This document shows, piece after piece, positions 1 to 10,708 of a stretch of DNA of 64,000 nucleotides. Below the pieces are notes generated by a model that worked only from the letters and a program-made list of their open reading frames with translations, made no database searches and was not told where the DNA came from. Position numbers and translations under genes: made by a program. The DNA is from Helianthus annuus. Lineage: Eukaryota; Streptophyta; Magnoliopsida; Asterales; Asteraceae. The stretch lies in the NCBI RefSeq assembly GCF_002127325.2, contig NC_035440.2, positions 72,787,819 to 72,851,818 of the forward strand, given 5' to 3'. Within the stretch, counting starts at the first letter, position 1. Each line of letters opens with the position of its first letter.

Positions 1-106
1 GAAAAGTTTTAATAAACCCATATTTTCATTGTATATGTAATCTTAATTACATGATTGTTTTCGTAAAATATACGTTAAACCTTGAATTATATGAACGGGT
101 GTTACA
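1..106 (+). repeat. Element A 5' LTR, 3' end only
   Basis: This is the last 106 bp of the upstream LTR, ending TGTTACA. It is nearly identical to 6182-6284. The rest lies outside the window. Confidence 0.88.
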
Positions 107-109
107 AGT

Positions 110-121
110 TGGTATCAGAGC
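110..121 (+). promoter_or_regulatory. Primer-binding site of element A (tRNAi-Met)
   Basis: TGGTATCAGAGC starts three bases after the LTR end. It is the standard plant PBS complementary to the 3' end of initiator tRNA-Met and primes minus-strand cDNA synthesis. Confidence 0.92.
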
Positions 122-3100
122 CTTGGTTTAAGAGATTCAAGTATGGTGGGAAAACTATGCTTGGACTTAAACCTTATGCTCTTGATAAAGATTGGTGTTT
201 GGTTCGAGGCTTGATCGCAAATCCGGTAAGTACGTGTATTTTAATGATTTAGCATGTTAAAGTGTTGTAAACAACACATAGGGTTATCGTGTAATATACG
301 ATACCTCAATTAAATAATAGATATAGTTAACAAAATTACATGCGTTAACACGTATGGTAGAAAAGCCTTGTATTATGATACGGGCATTTAATAAAGTTGA
401 CATTACTAACTTTTATGAATGTTATAATTGAAGGAAACTCGCATTTGAAGATGACGAGGGTTGAACAAATTACGGATATGATAGAGGAACGGTCCGAAGT
501 ATGGCAAGAGGAGCATGCTCACCAAGGAATAAACCGCGCAACGACCGCGAACAAGGTTATTGGCAAAGAGAGCCTGTTACAGCAAGCATTATCAGGTGCA
601 CACTTTTAAATTTAAATGCACAAGTAGTAATATGCAATAAACACATAAGTGATGACGGTTGCATACATATACGATAGAACTTGGAAAACCTGATTTCCAA
701 GAGAAATTTAATAGAAAATGTGTTTTTCACGACGATGAATAACAAATGAGTAACAAGATTTGTTCACATGGAAACTTGGATTGGGGTAATTATCCAAGTG
801 GAAAACTCTCAATTCGATGCTATTGAGAAAAGTAGCAATCACGTTAACAAATGTGATTATATATTAGTTTGAAAAAAAAAGGGAGAAACATTGTATATGT
901 TTAGGAATGAAACCTGTAAATCTAATAATTGTTAAATAGTAACCGAATAAATAGTTACCAATGAAAGTCAAGAATATAGAAAGATTAGAGGCGTCACTTA
1001 CATGGGGTGTAGTGCGGAAATTATGAAAAGGTCATGTGTGTCATGTGTTGATCGCTTACTCTGGCCAAGTAAGTAGTGAACACATGATGTCATGAACTTT
1101 TTATGATGGACATACTTACATTCGATGTAGTAGGGACAGGGTGAATGGGACGAATTAAAAGGGTACCCAAATGAATCAGACAAGTAAGATGTTTGATAGT
1201 AAACGTAAACGCAAGTCGGATGACGGGAGCGTATTACGTTAGAATAACGAGCCTGAGATAAGGGACAAAGATTAAAGTAAATGGAAATACAGACCAACTA
1301 ATAGGAATGCTAACGTATAAGGATAAAAGTTTGACTGTCACAAGTGATGAAATTCACGTGGACAAGTCAAACGAATTGAATAAAGAATAAAGGACTTGAT
1401 TGAATAAAAGCGATGGATCTCTCTAAGACGACCAAATAAATTAAAATAACGTCTAAAACCATATAGAAATGGTTACTTGAAAATGATTACGGTAAAGATA
1501 CCCGATAAATGGGTAGGATTTGGAAAGAATGCGTAAACCAAGAGACGGGAACGCGAAACAGAAAGTCAAAAGACTCGGAATATGAGTCATGACTAAAAGA
1601 CAATGAGAATTTGCAAACAGAAATGTTAATAACTACGCTCAACTATTTTAAAGTTGAACGGGTCGAATAAAGAACAGAGTTTGATGTTCACAAGTGATGA
1701 AATTTCACACGAACAAGTCAAACGAGATAAATAAAGTATAAAAACTTGGTAGTGCAAGTAAGCGCAAACCGAATAATGGAAGCGCGAAACATTAATGAAC
1801 CTACATGATGGCTCATAAAGGAATATATATAGGAAAAACGCAAACTAGAGAAACAAAAAAAAATGATGTTAAAAACATTAAAATAAAAGAACCCGGGTAA
1901 TGGGACGTAAAGGAGTATAAGTATGAACCGGGTAACGGTAAATGTATAGAAACCGACGTGTAAATTGAAGTTGGAAGTCAAGAAGTCGGAAAGATGATTC
2001 GAAAGAAAACAATGTAGCCTTAGACTACGGTCAAGGTCAAATGAAATCCAAAAAGTAAAGGTGAATAATTATAAACATAAAAAGGGGTGCCTTAACGCCA
2101 TATGCGTATATAAACGTATACACAAATAAAGACTAGAATAAAAGATGATCTACGAAATCATCATAACCTACGGGATATTAATTAGTGTAAAGGTCTACGG
2201 GGACAAAATGACCCACGGGACATGAATTGAAGCAAAGGGATCATAAAGCCTTGCCTTAAAAAGGTGAAAATCTAAAGAAATAAGCCTACGAGGCTAAGTG
2301 AAAGAACCTACGGGTCAATAACATGAAGCGATGAAAATGGTTAAACTCCCCGCGTAAAATAATAACGGAAGGTAAAGGTAGTATAAAAGCGAGGGGTTTC
2401 GCTAACTTAACTGAGTGAGTTAAAAGCGAAGAGATCGTGAAAGGCCTGGTTGACAACAGTGAGGGATTTCACTAAAACATCTAAACGGGCAAAAATAACA
2501 AAAAGGATTCACAATTATTTAAATTCTGATAATTCACAAAAAGGACAAAAATATTACCGAAACGACAACGGAAAGGAACGAATTTTCAGACGTAAAAGTC
2601 CTGGAAATGGGTAAAAGATGTAAGACAAGGAGAAAAAGGAAACGTTAAACTAAAATTTAGTTTTAGTAAGAAACAATATTTTAACAAATATGGATATTAC
2701 GAGGAAGATTAGAAAATGGTTAATATCAAAGAGTATGGGTCTTAACATCGATAGGTGCGAGACAATACATTCGAAAAGAAGAAGTATGATAAGGGAACGT
2801 TGATATAAATTAAACATGACGTGACACGATCACGGTCAAGAAATACAATGTGAAGTAGAATCACATTATAACCAAGCGAGCGGTAAAGAGTAACTGGACT
2901 AATAAGTCTAGTTAGTGGGACCGGCTAAGGTCATTTAAATAAATTTGGTTGATTATAATCGGTGGATTCGGTATAACTGAACCGAATAAATGAACTTGAA
3001 AACAAAAGAAATTGTTGATTAAAAGTGAAAAAAAAATTTCAATAAAGACCTTTAAACGGGTCAAGGTAACGGATTCACAAGGGTTCGATAATATGGATAT

Positions 3101-3496
3101 CGCTAAGTTAATTAAACTAGTAGAAATAACGAAATTTCGTTATTTCAAGTTGCTTTATGTCAAATGAGGCACGTAGATGTTTTGTAACCAAAAAGGTATT
3201 ACTATAATTTTGAAAGACTAAAGAGGACCAAAACGCCCTTGTCAGCTAATTTGAACAAACAATCTTTAAAGGTTGTTTGGAAACGAGTTTTATGATTAGG
3301 TAAATACTTAGGATAAGTATAGAAGCTGAAAGAGGTATTATATTAGTCAAATGGCACTATTTGAGTTTTTGCCGTAAAATAACGATTCGAGAGGTAAAAT
3401 TTGGTTTATATAGATCACCACACTAAACCCACCATAGATGCAGTTGTGGTGGGAGATTATAGGATAAGAAATGTGGTGATGGAATGCTAGAAGCAA
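122..3496 (+). other. Noncoding internal region of element A
   Basis: This 3.4 kb stretch has no reading frame I can assign. The longest forward one (397-609, 70 codons) resembles no family I know. The region is rich in degenerate direct repeats: 1328-1396 and 1678-1746 share a motif around CACAAGTGATGAAATT and ACAAGTCAAACGA, and 2160-2330 repeats words such as CCTACGGG. Its last 300 bp (about 3190-3490) is a diverged copy of a segment of the element's own LTR (about 5090-5400). It probably carries packaging signals only. Confidence 0.6.
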
Positions 3497-3646
3497 TTGC
3501 GAAACAAACAAATTGATCAAGTCAAGATCAAGGGGGAGCATAAGAAAGGTTCGAACACTACGCGGGAGTCCGAAGAGGAGATACGACGTCTCCACCCTAC
3601 ATTATTTGGTACGTACTTTGGTTTCGAGGACGAAACCCTTTTAAGG
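3497..3646 (+). pseudogene. Remnant of gypsy pol C-terminus in element A
   Basis: A short open frame just upstream of the polypurine tract contains a run ending in ESEEEIRRLHPTLF followed by FEDETLLRGW. This matches the tail of plant chromovirus polyproteins, where a WExE..M...YP.LF segment follows the chromodomain-like region and the stop codon lies near the PPT. Everything upstream (gag, protease, RT, RNase H, integrase) is missing. Its position right before the PPT supports descent from an autonomous gypsy element by internal replacement. I cannot tell whether the frame is still translated. Confidence 0.55.
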
Positions 3647-3655
3647 GGGTGGACT
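3641..3655 (+). promoter_or_regulatory. Polypurine tract of element A
   Basis: A purine-rich run containing AAGGGGGTGGA lies directly before the LTR start TGTAACATCCC at 3656, where plus-strand cDNA synthesis is primed. Confidence 0.7.
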
Positions 3656-6284
3656 TGTAACATCCCGAAAATATATAACTATATATTAGAATTATAAAGT
3701 TTAAATAAACAAGAATGTTATTTAACTAGGAAATTATAACCTAGTTAACTACAAGTCTAGAACTAACTTGAAATAGGGTTAAATGACCAAACTACATGTT
3801 GAACAAAAGTGGAGGGGTCTATGTTGTTAAAATTGAAACTATATTACTATTTTTAATAAAAAAAAAATAATAAACCAAACATCCCATTTTGGGAGGTCTG
3901 GTCGTACAGAAGCAAGGCAGGGGCGATTCCCCACTCCAAAAACCCTAACATCCACAAAACAACCAAATTGAAGGTCCAAATCTGATCAAAAACAGAAATC
4001 GAGCATAGATTATTGATCCTCATCACAAGGGGATTACAAGGTATGTAAAATTTGATGAAAACTCTCAACTAGAAATTCTCACAAATTTGGGAAATCTGAA
4101 ATTTAGGGTTTGCATGTTTGTTTTTATGATGGATTAAGAACAATATAGTGTCTAGGGACAAACCCTAGACAATTATGAGTTTAAATCATGTGTAATTTAG
4201 CAAAATCCATGAACACCCTTATAGGTGATTAGTGGGTTATGTAGAAATTGATAAACACTAGGAAATTGGGTATTGTTCTAGTGTAATTTGACAATTGTGA
4301 AGTGATTTCAGAATTGTAGAAGTAAACCATTATGTAAAATGGTTGATTGATGTGAAATTAGGGCTAAGTGATGAACTAGAGACTTGATATTTAATCATGT
4401 AAAAATCTGCCCATAAAGTGTTTGTGAAAACGCCTCAAAGAAGGCTTAAAACTGAAATTGAAGTTTAAACGCATAATTATGATGTTTCGGTGTATCATGC
4501 GACAAATGGTTTAAAAAGGAGTTCTAAACATGTTTATGATTGAACTCTTTAGGCAAAGAATCTGGAACGTCAAACGGACAAGCCGGAGGTGATACACGCT
4601 TGGAAGGTGTGCTTTAAAGGTACGTAACTACGGATTCCGTTACATTATGCTTGATTTCGTATTTTCGTTAGTAGACTTTAAATTAGCATAATACATGAAA
4701 TTGGCATTTAGTGGAAGTGACGAGGATCACTTGGTAAATAAACGGGTCAAAAGGTGAAATTATCACCCTTTGACGATATCGACTAATGGTTTGTCGAGTT
4801 ATATGTTTATAGGAATAAATATCGAATGGATACGCACATCGCTATTGCTTAGCGGCTACTAAGTCAAGGTATTGAAACGGGTCAATTTATTGATCCGAGC
4901 CAGGTATGTATAATAATACAACTCATCACGTAGAATTTGGAAGTTCTATAAGAGTTAGACCAGGTTAAAGTATAGATATTCGGTTATCTTTAGGTAAACC
5001 GAATAAGTTGAATTACGTTTATGGTGTTTTAGAAGCACATGAGTTTACAAACAAGAATTATAGTTAAAAGGTTGGATTTTAGTCAAACAAGTACTCAAAA
5101 GTCCTTGTAGTAAAGGAATGATGAAAATTGACCGAATTGCCCTTACAAACTAATTTAAACGAACGACCCATAAAGGTGGTCCGGAATAAGTTTTATGATT
5201 AAACATATGCTTAGAATGAGTATAGATAGTGAAGGATGTAAATCCTTGGGTCGAAAGACCTTATATGAGTCTTTGTCGTAAAATGGTAATCCGAGGGGTA
5301 GAAACTCGGAACCTATAGATATCCATATTAAATCCAACACACATATATAGATGTGGTGGAAGATAACTTGATAAGAAATGTAGGAATAAAATGCTATAAA
5401 TGAATGAAAGCGAGTTCAAGTGTTAAAGTGCTAAAATACCCTTAACGGGTCAAAATAAGCATACAAGTGAAAATGGGTTTAAATTGTGTAATAAACCTAT
5501 GATTAGAACCTAAAATAGTAGATAACATTAATTTGAAGAAGTGTTTGTGATGTAGGAATCAAACAAATACGTTTGTTTGATAAAATGCGTAAACGGGTCA
5601 AATTTTTTGTAAAAAGGTAATAAGCCGAAGCCATGAAAGTTTCAAAATTTATTAAGCCGGATGTCGGATTTTAACTCCATATGATGGAGAATCAAATTAT
5701 AATCATGTAGGAAGAAACGGTAGGTCAAACGGATAAGCAGATTGAAAGATACGAAAGTTTTCGTGTCAATAAACGGCAAAATGGAAGAAGCTGATGCAGG
5801 GGCCACCGTAACTTACGGTGGGTACCGTAAGTTACGGTGGAGGCTGAATTCTTTACGGCAGTTCTCCACTGCCTTACGGTGGTGGTATGTTATAACAGGG
5901 CTACCGTAAATTACGGTGTCCACCGTAATTTACGGTGGACCCTGTAAAAAAATGTATTTTTGATTAGTTTTGTTTCCCGGACTCGTTTAGATACGTTTTA
6001 AATCCCGTATGACTAAAGCATTTCATGTTTTTATGAAATGTAGGTACTTTGTGGATGCCGGAAGAAGATCAAGCTCAACGAAGAACCGAACACGAATAAG
6101 ACACATGCTTCCGCACTTGGCCTCGTCATAAATTTTAAATGACGAATCTGATTACGTTATGTCAATTAACTTTTGATTTGCGAAAAGTTTTAATAAACCC
6201 ATATTTTCATTGTATATGTAATCTTAATTACATGATTGTTTTCGTAAAATATACGTTAAACCTTGAATTATAAGAACGGGTGTT
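3656..6284 (+). repeat. Element A 3' LTR (2.6 kb)
   Basis: It begins TGTAACATCCCG after the PPT. It ends CGGGTGTT at 6284, three bases short of the terminal ACA seen in the upstream copy, and joins coding DNA of element B directly. It contains no gene. A cluster of palindromes built on ACCGTAA and TTACGGT lies at 5803-5938. No clear TATA box was found. Confidence 0.85.
5803..5938. repeat. Cluster of four TTACGGT palindromes in LTR A
   Basis: Perfect odd palindromes lie at 5803-5821 (arms CCACCGTAA/TTACGGTGG), 5824-5838, 5903-5917 and 5920-5938 (arms ACCGTAA/TTACGGT or longer). Half-sites lie at about 5852 and 5873. Only the central base differs between them (C, G, A, T). Function unknown. 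Confidence 0.85.
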
Positions 6285-8598
6285 GCTCATGATCAGCTCG
6301 CGTCTTAGAATATATTAAAATGTCATCAATGAAAACGATGATGAACTTATCCAAATAAGGTTTGTAGACCCTATTCATTAAGTCCATGAAAACAGCAGGA
6401 GCATTAGTCAAACCGAATGGCATGATTGTAAACTCATAATGTCCATAGCGAGTGCGGAACACTGTCTTGGGAATGTCTTCTTCATGCACACGAAGCTGAT
6501 GATATCCAGATCGCAGATCAATCTTTGAAAAATAAGAAGCGCCTTGCAATTGATCAAAGAGATCATCAATGCGAGGTAGGGGATATCGATTTTTGATGGT
6601 AAGCTTGTTAAGCTCCCGATAATCGATACACATCCTAAAAGATCCATCCTTCTTCTTGACAAAAAGGACGGGAGCACCCCAAGGTGAAAAGCTAGGACGG
6701 ATAAAACCTTTGTCAGAGAGCTCCTGAAGCTGTTTAGACAATTCTTGCATCTCGGACGGTGCAAGACGATATGGAGCTCTGGCAATGAGATTTGCACCAG
6801 GTACGAGATCAATACGGAACTCGACTTGGCGTGCTGGAGGTAGACCAGGTAACTCTTCAGGAAAAACTTCAGAATAATCCCGAACGACAGGAATATCTGA
6901 AATAGACTTACCCTTGCCTTTATCTGCTGTAACATGTGCTAAGAAAGCCACATATTTCTTCCGTAGATACTTCCGTGCTTTAAAACAAGACATGAGTTTG
7001 AGATCACCGGCAGGCTTCTCACTATGAACCTGTAGGATCTCGCCTGTCGACAGCGGCACACGAACAATCTTCTGAGAACAAACTATCTCTGCGCGATGCT
7101 TAGATAACCAATCCATACCCACTATAACGTCGAAGCTTCCAAGTTGCATTGGCGTGAGGTCAATAGGAAAAATATGGTCGTTAAGGTTCAACTGGCAGTT
7201 GCGTAGAACAGAATTAAGAACAATGGGTTCACCACTGGCAACCTCTACTGTCAAAGGTTTACCTAGTTTCGTTCTAGACACGCGAAGCATTGGCTCAAAA
7301 GTCAATGACACAAAACTCTTGTCGGCACCCGAATAAAAAAGAACAGATGTAGGCTGATTATTAATAAAGAACGTACCGTCCACCACTTCATTGTCTGCTT
7401 GTGCCTCTTGAGCATTCATGTTGAAGACTCGCCCTCGAGCCTGAGCCTGATTCTGGTTTGCATTCTGGTTCTGGTTGGCTAGCCTTGGGCACCGATTTCT
7501 GTAGTGGGTCAGATCCCCACAGTTATAACAAGCACCTGGTGGGTAGTTTGGTCGTGCAGCCTGACCCTGTTGCTGAGCAGGAGGCTGAGCAACTTGTTGA
7601 GCAGGGTTCTGGACTGCGCGATTTTGAGCAAACCGACAAACATCGGCAAGATTACCTGACTTCCCATAGTTAGTACAGAAACGGCACTGATGTTGCGGCT
7701 GATGGTGACTGTTGTATCGATTGCACAAAGGTGCACATCCTGAACAGGGCTTCTTTGCTGGAGGCTAGTTGGGAGCTGCCTGGTTAGCTTGGGCAGTGAC
7801 AGCATAGTTTTGGGAAGCCTTACGCTTCTTTGCCCTTTTTGATGAACCAGAATCCTTTCCATTCTTGTTTTGACCTTTCTTGCTATCTTCCTTGTCAGAC
7901 GACTGTTTCTTGCCCTTGTCACCCTTCCTGTGTAATTTATTCTTTCGAATCTGCGACTCAGTCAGTGTCGCTGATAACTCGATTGCCTGACGGAGTGTGG
8001 TAGGGTTGCTACCAGTGATAATGTCTTGTACCAAGTCAGGCAGGCCGTCGATGTACCTTTCGATAGCCTTGTCGAGTGGGGCGACCATAGTCGGGCAAAG
8101 TAGACTCAACTCCTCAAACCTATCAGTATATGCCCTGTGTTCGCCACTATCTTGTTTCAAATCATCAAACTCCTTCTCCAACGCTCGTTGTTCATGACGA
8201 GGACAAAACTCCCTCATCATAAGAGCTCTCAGTTCAAGCCATGTCTGTGCTAGAGCAACATCTGCACCACGGTCTCTCATTACCCCATTCCACCATGTAA
8301 GAGCCCTCTTCTGAAACACGCTCGAAGAAAACTCGACCTTGCGATTATCCGGACACTACACGTGGCGAAAAGTATTCTCGATGCTCTCGAACCATTGAAG
8401 AAGCCCTGTTGCTCCCTCAGAACCACTAAACTTGAGTGGTTTAGCCGAGTTAAAGTTCTTGAAATTGCATGTACCATTGTTGTTGTTGTTGGCCTGGTTC
8501 CATTGAGCAAAGAGATTTGGGAATTGAGCAGCCATCTGCTGCGCAATAATTTCGGCCAGCTCGGCAGTTGCTATCTGGTGTTCGCGTCGAGGAGGCAT
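6285..8598 (-). pseudogene. Gag-protease-RT polyprotein, element B (broken)
   Basis: The start is the ATG at 8598 (MPPRREH...), the same start as in element C. Domains in order: Gag capsid-like region with FQKRALTWWNGVM and CPRHE; a basic Lys/Ser-rich stretch; two CCHC-type knuckles ([17 protein letters not shown] and [14 protein letters not shown]); an aspartic protease whose core reads [11 protein letters not shown], so the catalytic Asp of D-S-G is Tyr; then RT with [32 protein letters not shown] and the catalytic FIDD. In-frame stops occur at 8356-8358 and 7765-7767. The frame ends abruptly at 6285 within RT, joined to LTR A. The product cannot be functional. Gag would form particles and pol would copy the RNA in an intact relative. 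Confidence 0.93.
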
Positions 8599-9182
8599 TC
8601 TGAAAGAGGAAAACATGAAAGGAAACGAGTGAGATGATTGGATGAAGAGAATGAGATGAAATAGAATCAACAAAAGCAAAGATGGTGGTTACGCATCGCA
8701 AAGCAAACAAGCGACACGAAATGTCAAGTCAAAGTAAGTGGGTCAAAAATAATGTATCACGAAGACATGTTGCCTATAAGTGAACACTCACCCCAAGAGT
8801 TCCCAGGTAAGAGTGACTGGTCCGATTATGTGGATTTGTACGAACACTAGCCTTAGACAGAAAACTCAGGGTACAGGCATTCACTCTTCCAGTTCGCACG
8901 TGTTCACACTATTAAAACCCGAAAACCTTGACGAGATTTTGAAAATTCAAAGGGGTTCAAAACCTTATAACAGAGGGTTCAAAACCTAGTAATCAATCAT
9001 CCTAGAACAGATGATTAATTTTCAAAGCGGATTCGGAACTGAAGTTCCCGTTGTGGTTATCACCTAAGGATAGGTGATGTGCATGTTTTAAAATCTAAAC
9101 ACAAGATAACTTGCGTTAGGGTCCTAGAAAGTTATAGTCTAGGTCAAAGCATTACTAATAACCTAATTCTCTATAACCAATG
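8599..9182 (-). other. Untranslated leader of element B
   Basis: This lies between gag and the PBS and holds no gene. The block at about 8770-8945 is strongly conserved with the leader of element C (about 51398-51572), although it is noncoding. It contains distant complementary 8-mers at 8780-8787 and 8900-8907. It is a candidate packaging or dimerisation region. Confidence 0.6.
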
Positions 9183-9194
9183 GCTCTGATACCA
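9183..9194 (-). promoter_or_regulatory. Primer-binding site of element B (tRNAi-Met)
   Basis: On the minus strand TGGTATCAGAGC lies a few bases after the LTR end. Confidence 0.92.
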
Positions 9195-9208
9195 ACTCTT
9201 CTGTCACA

Positions 9209-9251
9209 CCCCGGCCGCGTATAACATGCAACCGCGGCGGAAACGCCGGGG
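9209..9251 (-). promoter_or_regulatory. U5-end hairpin of LTR B
   Basis: Outer arms CCCCGGC (9209-9215) and GCCGGGG (9245-9251). Inner arms CGCG (9216-9219) and CGCG (9233-9236). It sits at the LTR end next to the PBS. The same fold with compensatory changes is present in LTRs C and L. Confidence 0.7.
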
Positions 9252-10435
9252 AGTGTTGTGGACAGAATTAATTGTTTCATAACCATGGAAATCAAAGTTA
9301 CATTTTATTTATTAAACAAGTGTAGTACATTGTCTTAAATAGGAAAACAAAGAGTTTATAACATAATTAACTAAGTCTATCTTCAGTTTTAGTCTCTAAG
9401 GCACAGGTCTGCCCTAGTGTCATGATCATCATCCTATGGAATAGCTCCTGAAAACACATGTGAAAGTAGGTACGTCAGCATAAAAATGCCTGTGAGATAC
9501 ATAGGTTTTGTGAAAATGGGATTCATGACTTGAGTTTAAAGAAATGTTCAATAACAGTCAGTCATGAACTTTGTAATTTGTCTTACTTTGTAAACTATTG
9601 AAAAACGATAATATCAGATGATATGTATAGATAAGTGTAAGGTTAAACGAGTAACCAAGTAAAATGAGTTGAATAAGATAAATTGTTTGTACAAATAATG
9701 TCTTGTGAAGAGTATGTTATTTGTGTAAAATGTAATGTGTCTAAACTGAAATGACTTGGATAACGCTACGATATGTAATATTATACAAGCATTTATATAT
9801 AGGAAGTACCAGCGGCGTATCCAACATGTTTGTATCATATTACATACGCCACGTTACTCCAACCATTTACCCAAACCAACCACCATGTAAATTGTTCATG
9901 TATAAACCAAATGTCAAGTGTTATTGTGTAAACCATGTCGAAATGTCTATGTTCAATGTAAACCACCAAGTATGTATATCAATGTCAAAATGTTTATGTT
10001 TAATGTAGATCATGTAATGTGTACCCAAAATATATCTTGTATGGTAAGCGAGATGTATCAACTCAACCATATGAAAAATGCACAAAACAAGGTGTTGAAG
10101 TAAAACATGGTTTAAATCAACGTTATGTTTTGTGGAACAATGCATGCTCTACTGATATAAACATTTGTGCGGTATTGTGAAATATGCATACATTCAAGCC
10201 TTGAGACTGTGGCGATAAACCCTTAAACAAATTAAAGGTTTATCTAAGTTATGTATATCGAATTCGGTCATTCCTTCCAATCCAATCAAACCCCGGATTT
10301 CAGGAACGGGAGTTGTCAATTCCTATGGTACCACTACCTACTAACGAATGGCGTGATCAATGTTAATGAATGTATTGTTCCATGTTAAACAAACCAAATG
10401 TCATACCAAAATGAAGGCATGTGATGTAAACAATT

Positions 10436-10708
10436 GTACTAAGTATGCACACAATGGGCATAAATAGCATGAAATGCAATGTGAAACAATGTACTAAGTA
10501 CGCACACAATGGGCATACGTAGCATGAAATGTAATGTAAAGCAATGTACTAAGTACGCACACAATGGGCATACATAGCATGAAATGTAATGTAAAGCAAT
10601 GTACTAAGTACGCACACAATGGGCATACATAGCATGAAATGTAATGTAAGGCAATGTACTAGGACGCACACAATGGGCATACATAGCATGAAATGTAATG
10701 AAATCATG
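10436..10708. repeat. Five-copy 55 bp tandem array in LTR B
   Basis: Copies start at 10436, 10491, 10546, 10601 and 10656, each beginning GTACTA and containing CACACAATGGGCATA and AGCATGAAATG. The middle copies are almost identical; the first and last are more diverged. Degenerate related copies lie in the 5' LTR of element C at about 53125-53330. Confidence 0.92.

Larger units (their letters stand above)
1..6284 (+). mobile_element. Element A: LARD-like non-autonomous gypsy retrotransposon
   Basis: The same roughly 100 bp sequence occurs at 1-106 and 6182-6284, marking the 3' ends of two LTRs in direct orientation. The first copy ends in TGTTACA and is followed at once by a tRNAi-Met primer-binding site. 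The second LTR begins TGTAACATCCC at 3656 after a polypurine tract, so the termini TGTAACA/TGTTACA form a perfect inverted repeat. The internal region (107-3655) has no long reading frame except a short pol tail, the organisation of a large retrotransposon derivative mobilised in trans. The 5' LTR runs out of the window on the left. The right end abuts the broken reverse transcriptase of element B, which suggests A inserted into B. Confidence 0.85.

Noticed and set aside
9183..9194. tRNA-like sequence GCTCTGATACCA
   Set aside because: It is only a 12-base primer-binding site next to an LTR end; no cloverleaf surrounds it. The same applies at 110, 23224 and 51857.
10436..10708. CRISPR-like array of regularly spaced repeats
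   Set aside because: The units are contiguous 55 bp tandem repeats with no unique spacers, inside a plant LTR, and no cas genes exist.
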